From positions 207,358 to 271,357 of the forward strand of contig NZ_BSNY01000055.1 in NCBI RefSeq assembly GCF_030160235.1: a stretch of DNA of 64,000 nt. Reading direction: 5' to 3'. The translations under genes were made by a program, and so were the position numbers. The notes under the pieces are model-generated. The model saw only the letters and a list, made by a program, of their open reading frames with translations. It had not been told where the DNA came from and made no database searches. Position 1 is the stretch's first letter. The number at the start of each line of letters is the position of its first letter. The DNA is from Mesorhizobium huakuii (GTDB lineage Bacteria > Pseudomonadota > Alphaproteobacteria > Rhizobiales > Rhizobiaceae). Of the stretch, positions 42,778-52,067 are shown one piece after another.

Positions 42778-43974
42778 ATGAAGCGCATCTATGTGGTCGG
42801 CACCGCGGACACCAAGGGTGAGGAGTTCGCCTTCCTGGCCGATGCGATTGCCGCGACGGGCGCCAATGTCTGCCGCGTCGATGTCGGAACGCGCGACGCA
42901 ACGGTCGCGGTCGATATTGCGGCGAAGGAAATTGCCGGCCACCATCCGCGCGGCCACTCAGCCGTGCTCGGCGGCGATGACCGTGGCGCCGCGGTCGCCG
43001 GCATGGGCGTCGCCTTCACCCGCTTCATTCAGTCGCGAAACGACATATCAGCTGTGATCGGCATTGGCGGCGGCGGCGGCACGTCGATCATCACATCGGG
43101 CATGCGCGCTTTGCCGCTCGGCCTGCCGAAAATCATGGTCTCGACGCTCGCCTCGGGCGACACGGCTCCCTATGTCGATGTCTCCGACATCATCATGATG
43201 CCGTCGGTGACCGACATGGCCGGGCTGAACCGGCTCTCCCGCGTCGTGCTGCACAATGCCGCGCAGGCGATAGCGGGCATGGCGGCAAGCCCGGCGCCGC
43301 CGCCCGACGGCAAGCCGTCGATCGGGTTGACCATGTTCGGCGTCACCACGCCTTGCGTCACAGCCATCGCCGACCAGCTTCGCACCGCGTATGACTGCAT
43401 GGTCTTTCACGCCACCGGCACCGGCGGCCGTAGCATGGAAAAGCTGGCGGACAGCGGCCTGCTGTCCGGCGTCATCGACATCACCACGACAGAGGTCTGC
43501 GACATGTTGTTCGGCGGCGTGCTGCCGGCAACGGAAGATCGCTTCGGCGCGATCGCCCGCGGCAAGCTGCCCTATGTCGGCTCGGTCGGCGCGCTCGACA
43601 TGGTCAATTTCTGGGCGCCTTCGACCATTCCGGAGCGCTATCGCGGACGGCTGTTCTACGAGCACAATCCCAATGTCACGCTGATGCGTACGACGGCGCA
43701 GGAATGCCGCGCGATTGGCGAATGGATCGGCGCCAAGCTCGCCCTTTGCGACGGGCCGGTGCATTTTCTCATTCCGGAAAAGGGCGTCTCGGCGCTCGAC
43801 ATGGAGGGTGGCGCCTTCTTCGATCCGCAGGCCGACGCCGTCCTGTTCGAAGCCATCGAGCGCACCATCAGGCCGAATGCCAATCGTCGTGTCACGCGCC
43901 TGCCGCTGCACATCAACGACCCTGAATTCGCCAAGGCCGCGGTTGCGGCTTTTCTCGACATCGCCAGGCTCTGA
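42778..43974 (+). CDS. Tm-1-like ATP-binding domain protein (UPF0261)
   Basis: 398 residues matching the UPF0261/Tm-1-like family: [16 protein letters not shown] at the N-terminus, [20 protein letters not shown] (glycine-rich, ATP-binding region) and [21 protein letters not shown]. The family includes the N-terminal half of tomato Tm-1, an inhibitor of tobamovirus replication. Followed 11 bp later by a gene matching the other half of Tm-1. Bacterial function unknown. Under divergent TetR control. Confidence 0.9.
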   Translation: MKRIYVVGTADTKGEEFAFLADAIAATGANVCRVDVGTRDATVAVDIAAKEIAGHHPRGHSAVLGGDDRGAAVAGMGVAFTRFIQSRNDISAVIGIGGGGGTSIITSGMRALPLGLPKIMVSTLASGDTAPYVDVSDIIMMPSVTDMAGLNRLSRVVLHNAAQAIAGMAASPAPPPDGKPSIGLTMFGVTTPCVTAIADQLRTAYDCMVFHATGTGGRSMEKLADSGLLSGVIDITTTEVCDMLFGGVLPATEDRFGAIARGKLPYVGSVGALDMVNFWAPSTIPERYRGRLFYEHNPNVTLMRTTAQECRAIGEWIGAKLALCDGPVHFLIPEKGVSALDMEGGAFFDPQADAVLFEAIERTIRPNANRRVTRLPLHINDPEFAKAAVAAFLDIARL

Positions 43975-43985
43975 GGTCCAAAAAC

Positions 43986-44852
43986 ATGCCCGCTATACCG
44001 CGCAAGGACATACTGAAGAAATTCAGGGGAATGATCGACAAGGGTGTGCCGATCGTCGGCGGTGGCGCCGGCACCGGCCTGTCGGCCAAGGCCGAGGAGG
44101 CCGGCGGCATCGATCTGATCATCATCTACAATTCCGGCCGCTATCGCATGGCCGGGCGCGGCTCGGCCGCCGGCCTGCTCGCCTATGGCAATGCCAACGA
44201 GATCGTCAAGGAAATGGCCTATGAGGTGCTGCCTGTGGTCAGGCACACGCCGGTGCTTGCCGGCGTCAACGGCACCGACCCCTTCGTCATCATGCCGCTG
44301 CTTCTGGCCGAGCTGAAGACGATGGGCTTTTCCGGCGTGCAGAATTTTCCCACCATCGGCCTGTTCGACGGCAGCATGCGACAGAGTTTCGAGGAAACCG
44401 GCATGGGCTTCGGGCTCGAGGTCGACATGATCGCCGAAGCGCACAAGCTCGACCTGCTCACGACGCCCTATGTCTTCAACCCCGACGAAGCCCGCGCCAT
44501 GACCAAAGCCGGCGCCGACATCGTCGTCGCCCATATGGGCGTGACGACAGGCGGCTCGATCGGCGCCACCTCGGCCAAGTCGCTCGACGACTGCGCTGTC
44601 GAGATCGACGCCATAGCCAACGCCGCCCGCTCGGTGCGCAAGGACGTCATCCTGCTGTGCCATGGCGGGCCGATCTCGATGCCGGACGACGCCCGTTACA
44701 TTCTCGACCGCTGTAAAGGGCTGCACGGTTTCTATGGCGCGAGCTCCATGGAGCGGCTGCCGGCGGAAGCGGCGATCGCCAGGCAGACGGCCGATTTCAA
44801 GGCGGTGACGCTCGGTGGTGAGAAGACCAAGCCAAAGAAAAAGAAGGGATGA
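43986..44852 (+). CDS. PEP-hydrolase-like TIM-barrel protein (Tm-1 C-terminal half homologue)
   Basis: 288 residues; segments [65 protein letters not shown] and [14 protein letters not shown] identify the TIM-barrel family annotated as PEP hydrolase-like. A Lys-rich tail ends the protein. The gene pairs with the Tm-1-like gene, and the plant Tm-1 protein carries the two domains fused. Catalytic activity not demonstrated in sequence. Confidence 0.88.
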   Translation: MPAIPRKDILKKFRGMIDKGVPIVGGGAGTGLSAKAEEAGGIDLIIIYNSGRYRMAGRGSAAGLLAYGNANEIVKEMAYEVLPVVRHTPVLAGVNGTDPFVIMPLLLAELKTMGFSGVQNFPTIGLFDGSMRQSFEETGMGFGLEVDMIAEAHKLDLLTTPYVFNPDEARAMTKAGADIVVAHMGVTTGGSIGATSAKSLDDCAVEIDAIANAARSVRKDVILLCHGGPISMPDDARYILDRCKGLHGFYGASSMERLPAEAAIARQTADFKAVTLGGEKTKPKKKKG

Positions 44853-44856
44853 GACC

Positions 44857-45276
44857 ATGACCGACAAGAGCAAGGTGTTTGTCTATCCGAAGGACGTAAG
44901 CGCCTTCGGTTTCGATTGGGGCAGACTGGCTCTGACAGTCGCGCCTGAAGTGAATGGCGCCGAGCGCTTTTCCGGCGGCGTCGTCGATCTCCCCTCCGGC
45001 CAGGGCCACACCCGCCACAACCATCCGGGCGCCGAGGAAATCATCTTCGTCATCTCCGGTCATGGCGAACAGATGGTCGAGGACGAGCAAGGCAATCCGG
45101 TGGTCGCGAAGGTCGGCCCCGGCTGCACCATCTATGTGCCGGAGAGCCGCTTCCATTCAACGCTCAATACGGGCGATGGGCCGATGCAGCTTTTCGTTGT
45201 CTATTCGCCAGCTGGGCCTGAACTGGTGTTGCGTGAACTGCCGGATTTCAGGCTGATTCCGGCGGGCGGGAAATAG
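44857..45276 (+). CDS. Cupin-domain protein
   Basis: 139 residues starting at ATG 44857, four bases after the preceding stop. Single cupin with motif 1 GHTRHNHPGAEEIIFVISG and motif 2 GCTIYVPESRFHSTLNTG, giving a likely metal site (His, His, Glu, His). Third gene of the Tm-1-like operon, perhaps binding or modifying a small ligand. The repeat at 45290 follows. Confidence 0.85.
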   Translation: MTDKSKVFVYPKDVSAFGFDWGRLALTVAPEVNGAERFSGGVVDLPSGQGHTRHNHPGAEEIIFVISGHGEQMVEDEQGNPVVAKVGPGCTIYVPESRFHSTLNTGDGPMQLFVVYSPAGPELVLRELPDFRLIPAGGK

Positions 45277-45289
45277 TTTTTCTCGGGCA

Positions 45290-45366
45290 GCCGCCCCTCA
45301 TTGTCCTGCCGGACATTTCTCCCCGTAGAACGGGGAGAAGGTGCCGGCGGGCGGATGAGGGGCGGC
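45290..45366. repeat. Rhizobial compound inverted repeat
   Basis: Outer arms GCCGCCCCTCAT / ATGAGGGGCGGC, central hairpin TTCTCCCCGT-AGA-ACGGGGAGAA (45317-45339) and an intermediate GCCGG/CCGGC pair. Placed between convergent genes (ending 45276 and 45381); acts as bidirectional terminator or repeat. I recognise it as a common rhizobial element. Confidence 0.7.
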
Positions 45367-45380
45367 GCCGGCTTTGGCCC

Positions 45381-46571
45381 TTATAAGGTCCCGCCCCTGT
45401 TCCACCCGCGCCCGCGATCGCCGAACATCACATAGCCGCTCTCCGTCACCGCAAGCGTGTCCTCCAGCTTGATGAACCCGCGCGTCGGGTGGAGCATGGT
45501 CGTCTCGACCGACAACACCATGTTCTTTTCCAGCGGTTTCGCCGCATAGGTGCCTTCATAGGCGACCGGATGGTTGGTCATCAGGAACGGCGCCTCATGC
45601 GTGATCAGGCCCATGCCATGCGCGAAGAAATCCGTATAGGGCGCCACCTTGGATTTCTTTAGAACGCCTTCGGCGTAAGAAATCATGTCGCCGCCCAGCG
45701 TGCCCGCCGTGACCTTTGAGAACGCCGCCTGCTGCACCGTTTCGACCTCGGCCAGCAGATCCTCAAGTTCGGCGTCGGGCTCACCCAGAATGCCCATCCG
45801 GCAGAGGTCGCCGATATAGCCGTGATAGTTGCCGCCGGAATCGATCGACAGCACCTCGCCCTTCTTCCACGCTTGCGGCGAGGCGGCGCGGTTGTGGCTG
45901 GAGCCCAGCGTCAGCAGGCAATATTCGAAATGCGCGCCACGATTGGTCTCCTCGCGCCGCAGCTGCTCGATTATCTCCGCCTTGGTCGTGCCTTCGCGCG
46001 CCCAGGCGATGGTTGCCAGCATGGAATCGGTGATCAGCTCGGAGGCGATGCGCAGCTTCTCCAGCTCCGCGTCGGTCTTGATGGCGCGCATGCGCTCCAG
46101 CATATCGGTCGCGTCGATCAGTTTCGCTTCCGGCAATGCCTTGCGGATCAGCGTGTAGGCGTCCGACGGCAGGAAGCCCGGTTCGATGCCGATGCGCGCG
46201 CCCGCTCTGCCGATCTTTTGCAGATGTTCGACGGCAAGGTTGGCGGCATCGAGCGTGCCCCAGCAGGCGGCATGCAGCGTCGGCGTCCAGAACGGGTTGT
46301 TCTGGTGCTCGCCGCCTTCCATGCGGTTGCCGATATAGGCCGCGTGGTCCGGTCCACCTTTCTCGTAGACGACGATCGGCAGGTAGCGGCTGTGGCCGAT
46401 CGCATCCATGGCGGCGAAGAAGATGAATTTGTAGCCGCCCAGCAGATACTGCGTGTTGTGCTTGGAGGTCGCGAGCAGCACATCGATGCCGGCCTCCTCC
46501 ATCAGTTGGTCGACCCTTGCCTGGTCGAACGGAATATTGCTGACGGCATTCTTGCCCGGCGCAATGTTCAT
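45381..46571 (-). CDS. M24-family metallopeptidase (Xaa-Pro peptidase-like)
   Basis: 396 residues with a creatinase/prolidase plan. The pita-bread metal ligands Asp244 (SIDSGG), Asp255 (IGDLCRMG), His318 (FFAHGMG), Glu356 (SVETTML) and Glu370 (IKLEDT) are all present, so activity is expected. Divergent from the peptide ABC operon at 46941, across a gap with two FadR-like operators. It probably cleaves an imported dipeptide or dipeptide-like compound; creatinase-type C-N hydrolysis is also possible. Confidence 0.88.
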   Translation of the reverse strand: MNIAPGKNAVSNIPFDQARVDQLMEEAGIDVLLATSKHNTQYLLGGYKFIFFAAMDAIGHSRYLPIVVYEKGGPDHAAYIGNRMEGGEHQNNPFWTPTLHAACWGTLDAANLAVEHLQKIGRAGARIGIEPGFLPSDAYTLIRKALPEAKLIDATDMLERMRAIKTDAELEKLRIASELITDSMLATIAWAREGTTKAEIIEQLRREETNRGAHFEYCLLTLGSSHNRAASPQAWKKGEVLSIDSGGNYHGYIGDLCRMGILGEPDAELEDLLAEVETVQQAAFSKVTAGTLGGDMISYAEGVLKKSKVAPYTDFFAHGMGLITHEAPFLMTNHPVAYEGTYAAKPLEKNMVLSVETTMLHPTRGFIKLEDTLAVTESGYVMFGDRGRGWNRGGTL

Positions 46572-46659
46572 CTCTCTCTCTCCCTGATTTTGCCTGGGAT
46601 CGACGCTGTTCCGCTCCCGATCCCCTGGCTGTGGATCAAATCTGCACCATTTTGCCCGT

Positions 46660-46674
46660 TCTGGTCTAGCCAGA
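46660..46674. promoter_or_regulatory. FadR-like operator E
   Basis: TCTGGTCTAGCCAGA, 6-bp palindromic arms with one change. In the 369-bp divergent gap 46572-46940, 89 bp upstream of the peptidase start. Confidence 0.6.
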
Positions 46675-46734
46675 AATATGCCAGCGGCGCAGCCAAACGG
46701 TCACCAAGTCGTCATCTGTCGCATATCCGCCAAA

Positions 46735-46749
46735 TCTGGTCCTACCAGA
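46735..46749. promoter_or_regulatory. FadR-like operator F
   Basis: TCTGGTCCTACCAGA, perfect arms, 75 bp from site E. An ACTGGTCCAGC half-like site is at 46777. Nothing else is seen in the gap. Confidence 0.65.
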
Positions 46750-46940
46750 TAGATCAAATTGAACCCGTTCTCTTGAACTGGTCCAGCGGACGAAAATTTC
46801 AAAGCCAAGCAAGGATGCGCCAATTCCGTCTCTGGCGAAACCCATGACAAGGCCCATAATCGCTCTCGCAAGGATGCCGATGCCGGCATCCGAGGGGTGT
46901 TGTCGCGCCGATCGGGTCGCGCAGAGGACGGAGTTCGATC

Positions 46941-48551
46941 ATGCCAGGTTTCACGATTTCGAGACGCAAGATGCTTGCCGGCTCGGCGATGCTGCTGGCC
47001 TCCACGGCCATGCCGGCATTGGGCTGGGCGCAGGCGCCTAAGAAGGGCGGCCGGCTGGTGCTCGCCGCCGACTCCGAGCCACGCAACCTCAACCCGGCGA
47101 TCGTCGCCTCCAACGGCGTCTTCTTCATCTCCAGCAAGATCGTCGAGACGCTGGCCGAAGCCTCCTTCGACGGCAAGGACGGGCTTGCGCCACGCCTGGC
47201 ACTGAGCTGGGAAGGTGCCGCCGACGGCTTGTCGGCGACGTTCAAGCTGCGCGACGGCGTCAAATGGCATGACGGCAAGCCGTTCACCTCTGCCGATGTC
47301 GCCTTCTCGGCGCTGCAGATATGGAAGCCGCTGCAAAATCTCGGCCGCACCGTGTTCAAGGATCTGGCCAGCGTCGAGACGCCCGACGATCTCACCGCAG
47401 TATTCAAATTCGCCAAGCCGACGCCGTTCCAGCTGATCCGCAACGCGCTGCCGGCGCTGTCGAGCGTGGTGCCGAAGCACGTCTACGAGGTCGGCAAGAT
47501 CGAGGACAACCCGGCCAACACCGCGCCGATCGGCACCGGCCCATTCAAGTTCGGCGAGTACAAGGCCGGCCAGTATTACCGGCTGACCAGGAACACCGAC
47601 TATTGGGGCAAGGACGAACCCTATCTCGACGAGATCATCTACCAGGTGCTGCCCGACCGCACGTCCGCGGCAAGCGCGCTGGAAGCCGAGGAAATTCAGC
47701 TCGCCGCCTTCTCCGCCGTGCCGCTGGCCGACCTCGACCGCATCTCCAAGGTGCCGGGCCTGAAGGTGATCACCAAGGGCTATGAGGGGCTGACCTATCA
47801 GCTCGTCGTCGAGATCAACCATCGCCGCAAGGAACTGGCCGATGTGAAAGTGCGCCAGGCGATCGCGCACGCCATCGACAAGGACTTCGTCGTCAAGACG
47901 GTGTTCCTCGGCTATGCCGCGACGGCCACCGGACCGGTGCCGAAGAACGACCCGCAATTCTACACCGGCGATGTCCCGACCTATGCCTTCGACGTCGCCA
48001 AGGCCAACGCGCTGCTCGACGAGGCCGGCTACAAGAAGGGCGCTGACGGCAACCGCTTTTCGCTCAAACTCTTGCCGGCGCCCTATTTCAACGAGACCAA
48101 GCAGTTCGGCGACTATCTGCGCCAGGCGCTCGCGGCCATTGGCATCGACGCGCAACTCGTCAACAACGACTCGGCCGCGCATATCAAGGCCGTCTACACC
48201 GACCACGCCTTCGACCTCGCCGTCGGCCCGCCGGTGTTCCGCGGCGACCCGGCGATCTCGACCACCATCCTGGTGCAGAGCGGCATTCCCGACGGCGTGC
48301 CGTTCTCCAACCAGGGCGGCTACAAGAACGACGCGCTCGATGCGCTGATCGCCAAGGCCTCCGAGACGCTCGACACGACGGCCCGCACCGATCTCTACAA
48401 GGAGTTCCAGAAAGAGGTGGCCGCCGACCTGCCGCTGATCAACGTCGCCGAATGGAGTTTCATCAGCGTCGCCCGTGACACCGTGGGCAATATCGCCAAC
48501 AATCCGCGTTGGGCGGTCTCGAACTGGGCGGACACGTATCTGGCAGGTTGA
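46941..48551 (+). CDS. ABC transporter substrate-binding protein (peptide/nickel, family 5)
   Basis: 536 residues with a twin-arginine-type signal (SRRKMLAGSAMLLASTAMPALGWAQA), then the DppA/OppA fold (PRNLNPAIVASNGVFFISSKIVE; LRDGVKWHDGKPFTSADVAFS). First gene of an importer with the operon order A-B-C-D-F. Probably imports peptides or amino-acid conjugates used by the divergent M24 peptidase. A strong hairpin follows before the permease. Confidence 0.92.
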   Translation: MPGFTISRRKMLAGSAMLLASTAMPALGWAQAPKKGGRLVLAADSEPRNLNPAIVASNGVFFISSKIVETLAEASFDGKDGLAPRLALSWEGAADGLSATFKLRDGVKWHDGKPFTSADVAFSALQIWKPLQNLGRTVFKDLASVETPDDLTAVFKFAKPTPFQLIRNALPALSSVVPKHVYEVGKIEDNPANTAPIGTGPFKFGEYKAGQYYRLTRNTDYWGKDEPYLDEIIYQVLPDRTSAASALEAEEIQLAAFSAVPLADLDRISKVPGLKVITKGYEGLTYQLVVEINHRRKELADVKVRQAIAHAIDKDFVVKTVFLGYAATATGPVPKNDPQFYTGDVPTYAFDVAKANALLDEAGYKKGADGNRFSLKLLPAPYFNETKQFGDYLRQALAAIGIDAQLVNNDSAAHIKAVYTDHAFDLAVGPPVFRGDPAISTTILVQSGIPDGVPFSNQGGYKNDALDALIAKASETLDTTARTDLYKEFQKEVAADLPLINVAEWSFISVARDTVGNIANNPRWAVSNWADTYLAG

Positions 48552-48638
48552 CCTCCAGACTTGCGCATCGCGAATCCGGGTGCTCAGCTTCGAGAATGAG
48601 AGTTCCCTTGCGCCTCCCTCGGTCGTGTTGGACAACGC

Positions 48639-48675
48639 CCGCCTCACCCTCCCCTTTGTGGGGAGGGTGAGGCGG
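48639..48675 (+). other. Hairpin overlapping the permease ribosome site
   Basis: Perfect 16-bp arms CCGCCTCACCCTCCCC / GGGGAGGGTGAGGCGG with a 5-base loop (48655-48659). The 3' arm ends 2 bases before the DppB-type ATG and contains its GGGAGG Shine-Dalgarno. Confidence 0.75.
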
Positions 48676-48677
48676 CC

Positions 48678-49664
48678 ATGACCCGCGCCCTCATCCTTCT
48701 CCGCCGCCGTCTCGTCGGCAGCGTCTTCGTGCTGCTGATCGTCGTCATCGGCACCTTCCTGTTGCTCGAAGCCGCACCCGGCGATGCCGTCGATGCCTAT
48801 ATCGTCTCGACCGGCGGCGACGCCGGCATGATCGAGTTGCTGCGCCATCGCTGGGGCCTCGACCAGTCGGAGCTGACGCGGCTCGCCAACTACCTCTGGG
48901 CGCTGCTGCATCTCGATCTCGGCCAGTCGGTGACCTTCTCCAGGCCGATCCGCGACGTGATCCTCGAACGGCTGCCCAACACACTGCTGCTGATGGTCAG
49001 CGCCACCGCGCTGTCCTTCGGGCTGGGCTCCGCGCTCGGCATCTATGCCGGCGCGAGGCCCGGCAGCGCCCGCGACCGCTTCCTGTCGATCGGCTCGCTG
49101 GCGCTCTATGCCGTGCCGGGTTTCTGGCTCGGCCTGGTGCTGATCGTCATCTTCGCCGTAGACCTGCGCTGGCTGCCGATCGGCGGCATCGAGACGCTCG
49201 CCTCGGACAAGACCGGCCTCGACCGCGCCGCCGACATCGCTATCCATCTCATCCTGCCGGTGGCCGCACTCGGATTCATCTACCTCGCACTCTATCTGCG
49301 CATGATGCGGGCCGGCATGGCCGAAGCCTGGCGGCAGGATTTTGTCCTCGCCGCGCGCGCCAGGGGGCTGTCGCGCCGCCGCGTCGTGCTCGCCCATGTC
49401 GCCCGCAATGCGCTGCTGCCGCTCATCACCATGCTCGGCCTGCAGTCGGCGCAGATGCTGGGCGGCAGCGTCGTCATCGAGAGCGTGTTTTCCGTGCCGG
49501 GCCTCGGCCGGCTGGCGCAGGAAGCGGTGGCTGCGCGCGATACGCCCCTGCTGCTCGGCATCATCCTCACCAGCGCCGTCCTGGTCGTCGTCATCAACCT
49601 GCTCGTCGATATCGCCTATGCCTTCCTCGATCCGCGCGTCGGCGCCGGCGAGGCCGGCGCATGA
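48678..49664 (+). CDS. Peptide ABC transporter permease (DppB type)
   Basis: 328 residues, six membrane helices; N-terminal domain of DppB permeases (LRHRWGLDQSELTRLANYLWALLHLDLGQSV) and the EAA loop (WRQDFVLAARARGLSRRRVVLAHVARNALLPLITMLG). Translation may be limited by the hairpin in front. Overlaps the next permease by 4 bp. Confidence 0.93.
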   Translation: MTRALILLRRRLVGSVFVLLIVVIGTFLLLEAAPGDAVDAYIVSTGGDAGMIELLRHRWGLDQSELTRLANYLWALLHLDLGQSVTFSRPIRDVILERLPNTLLLMVSATALSFGLGSALGIYAGARPGSARDRFLSIGSLALYAVPGFWLGLVLIVIFAVDLRWLPIGGIETLASDKTGLDRAADIAIHLILPVAALGFIYLALYLRMMRAGMAEAWRQDFVLAARARGLSRRRVVLAHVARNALLPLITMLGLQSAQMLGGSVVIESVFSVPGLGRLAQEAVAARDTPLLLGIILTSAVLVVVINLLVDIAYAFLDPRVGAGEAGA

Positions 49665-50491
49665 ACCCGCTCCGCCGTTTCCTGCGCACGCCCGAGGCGG
49701 TCGCCGGCGCCATCCTGCTGGCCGCACTGATTGCGATGGCGCTCATCGCACCGCTGCTGTTTCCCGGCGATCCGCAAGCCATCGCCGGCCCGGCGCTGCT
49801 GCCGCCCTTCCAGGACTGGTCATTGCCGCTCGGCACCGATCGCCTCGGCCGTGACGTTCAGGCCGAACTCTTTCACGGCGCCCGCACCTCGCTGGCTGTC
49901 GGCCTTGCGGCGGCTGCGGCGGCACTTGCCATCGGCTCGGTGGTCGGCACGCTTGCCGGCTTTGCCGGCGGCCTCGTCGACGAGATGCTGATGCGCGTCA
50001 CCGATGCCTTCCAGACCGTGCCGAGTTTCCTGCTGGCACTGGCCTTCGTCAGCGTCGTCGGCCCATCGCTCGGCATCGTTGTCGCGGCAATAGTGCTCGG
50101 CACCTGGACCGGGCCTGCCCGTATCGCCCGCGCGGAAGTCCTCTCCATTCGCGAACGCGACTATGTCGCCAGTGCGCGTGCCATCGGCATGCATCCGCTC
50201 GAAATAGCCTTTCGCGAAGTGCTGCCCAACGCCTTGCCACCGGTGCTGGCGATGTCCTCGGTGATCGTCGCCGCTGCGGTCCTCACTGAAGCGGCGCTGT
50301 CCTTCCTTGGCCTCGGCGACCCCAACCGCGTCACCTGGGGCGGGATGATCGCCGAGGGCCGTGCCGTCCTGCGCACCGCGCCCTTCCTGTCGATCGTGCC
50401 AGGTATTGCGCTGGTGCTGACCGTGCTCGGCGTCTATCTCGCCGGTGAAGGCATTGTCGAGACGACAGCGGTCAGGAGAGGCCTGTCGTGA
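49661..50491 (+). CDS. Peptide ABC transporter permease (DppC type)
   Basis: 276 residues with the DppC N-terminus (PLGTDRLGRDVQAELFHGARTSL) and EAA loop (RERDYVASARAIGMHPLEIAFREVLPNALPPVLAM). Overlaps the upstream permease and downstream ATPase genes by 4 bp each. Confidence 0.93.
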   Translation: MNPLRRFLRTPEAVAGAILLAALIAMALIAPLLFPGDPQAIAGPALLPPFQDWSLPLGTDRLGRDVQAELFHGARTSLAVGLAAAAAALAIGSVVGTLAGFAGGLVDEMLMRVTDAFQTVPSFLLALAFVSVVGPSLGIVVAAIVLGTWTGPARIARAEVLSIRERDYVASARAIGMHPLEIAFREVLPNALPPVLAMSSVIVAAAVLTEAALSFLGLGDPNRVTWGGMIAEGRAVLRTAPFLSIVPGIALVLTVLGVYLAGEGIVETTAVRRGLS

Positions 50492-51285
50492 GCGCGCTCG
50501 CTTCGATCCACGATCTGACGGTGACCTATCGCCGCGACGGCAACGCGGTGGCGGCGCTGAGGAACATCAGCCTCGACATCGTGGCTGGCGAGCGTCTGGC
50601 CGTCATCGGCGAAAGCGGATCCGGCAAGAGCACGCTGGCGCTGGCGATTGCCGGATTGCTGCCGGCTTCATCAGCGGTTGATGGTAGAATTGAATGGCCC
50701 GGCCCTGGCCAACCACCGTTGCTCGGCCGCGATATCGGCTTCGTCTTCCAGGACCCATCCGTCAGCCTCGATCCCGTGATGACCGTCGGCAAACAGATCG
50801 CCGAAGTCGCCCGCACCCATCTCGGCCTCACCTGGTCCCAGGCCTACGCCAAGGCCAAGACCCTGCTCGAACGCGTCCGCCTGCCCGACCCGGACTCGGC
50901 CCTTCATGCCTTCCCGCATCAGCTCTCCGGCGGTCAGAAGCAGCGCGTGGCGATCGCCGCGGCAATCGCGGCCGGACCAAAACTGCTGATCGCCGACGAG
51001 GCGACCAGCGCGCTCGACACCATCGTGCAGGCAGAAATCGTCGCCTTGATCCGGCGGCTGGTGGCCGAGGACGGCATGACGCTGCTGTTCATCAGCCATG
51101 ACATCGCGCTGGCGACCGAACTCGCCGAGCGTATCGCCGTGTTCCGCCATGGCCAGCTCGTCGAACTTGGCACGACCGCGCGGATTGTCGGCGCCCCAGC
51201 TCAAGCCTACACCCGCACCTTGCTCGACGCCCATATCGGCCTCGACGCCGCCCCGCTGTTGAACCGAAGCGGGCTCCACGCATGA
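50488..51285 (+). CDS. Peptide ABC transporter ATP-binding protein (DppD type)
   Basis: 265 residues, GTG start overlapping the permease stop. Walker A GESGSGKST, signature LSGGQKQRVAIAAAI, Walker B LLIADEATSALD. Shorter than typical DppD (about 320), lacking the C-terminal oligopeptide-binding-type iron-sulfur extension. Works with the DppF-type gene. Confidence 0.91.
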   Translation: MSALASIHDLTVTYRRDGNAVAALRNISLDIVAGERLAVIGESGSGKSTLALAIAGLLPASSAVDGRIEWPGPGQPPLLGRDIGFVFQDPSVSLDPVMTVGKQIAEVARTHLGLTWSQAYAKAKTLLERVRLPDPDSALHAFPHQLSGGQKQRVAIAAAIAAGPKLLIADEATSALDTIVQAEIVALIRRLVAEDGMTLLFISHDIALATELAERIAVFRHGQLVELGTTARIVGAPAQAYTRTLLDAHIGLDAAPLLNRSGLHA

Positions 51286-52067
51286 GCCTGCTCACCGTGT
51301 CCAACCTCACCAAACGCTATCGTCGCGGCGGCAAGGTCGTCACAGCCGTCGACGACGTCTCTTTTCACATCGAGCCCGGCGAAACACTGGCGCTCGCCGG
51401 CCCCTCAGGGAGCGGCAAGTCGACGATCGCCGGGCTGGTGCTGCGCCTGATCGAGCCGGACGCCGGCCGCATCGAATTCGAGGGCGATGATTTCCTGGCC
51501 TTGCGCGGTGCAAAGCTCAGAGCGCGCCGCGCGCGCCTGCAAATGGTCTTCCAGGATCCGTTGGCCGCCTTCAACCCGCGCGCCACCGTGGCGCGCGTCC
51601 TCGACGATCCTTTGCGCATCCACGGCATCGCCTCCCGCGCAGAGCGGCCGCGCCGCATCGCCGCCTTGCTCGAGCGTGTCGGGCTGGCGGCCGACCTTGC
51701 GCCCCGCGCCATCCACGAAATCTCCGGCGGCCAGCGGCAGCGCGTCGCCATCGCCCGCGCCATCGCCACAGGACCATCGCTGATCGTGCTCGACGAGGCA
51801 GTCTCGGCACTCGACGTCTCGGTGCGCGGACAGATCCTCGACCTTTTGCTCGACCTGCAAAGCCAGGAACGGATCGCCTATCTCTTCATTTCGCATGATC
51901 TCGGCGTCGTGCGCGCGCTCGCCCGCCGCGTCATCCTTCTCGATGCCGGCCGGATCGCCGAGAGCGGCGATGCCCGCGCCGTCATCGACGCCCCGCAGTC
52001 AGCCATCGGCAGGGCGTTGGTGGCGGCAGCACCAAGGCTCAAAAGAACCACACAGGACGCCTCATGA
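51282..52067 (+). CDS. Peptide ABC transporter ATP-binding protein (DppF type)
   Basis: 261 residues: Walker A GPSGSGKST, signature [15 protein letters not shown], Walker B IVLDEAVSALDVS. The DEAVSALD variant is typical for DppF/NikE ATPases. Overlaps both neighbours by 4 bp. Confidence 0.92.
   Translation: MSLLTVSNLTKRYRRGGKVVTAVDDVSFHIEPGETLALAGPSGSGKSTIAGLVLRLIEPDAGRIEFEGDDFLALRGAKLRARRARLQMVFQDPLAAFNPRATVARVLDDPLRIHGIASRAERPRRIAALLERVGLAADLAPRAIHEISGGQRQRVAIARAIATGPSLIVLDEAVSALDVSVRGQILDLLLDLQSQERIAYLFISHDLGVVRALARRVILLDAGRIAESGDARAVIDAPQSAIGRALVAAAPRLKRTTQDAS

Noticed and set aside
46701-49727. Very long open frame (over 1000 codons) on the minus strand opposite the peptide importer genes
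   Set aside because: It is antisense to convincing genes at 46941-49664; high GC content leaves such frames open. Its translation shows low-complexity Arg/Gly/Asp-rich sequence and no domain.
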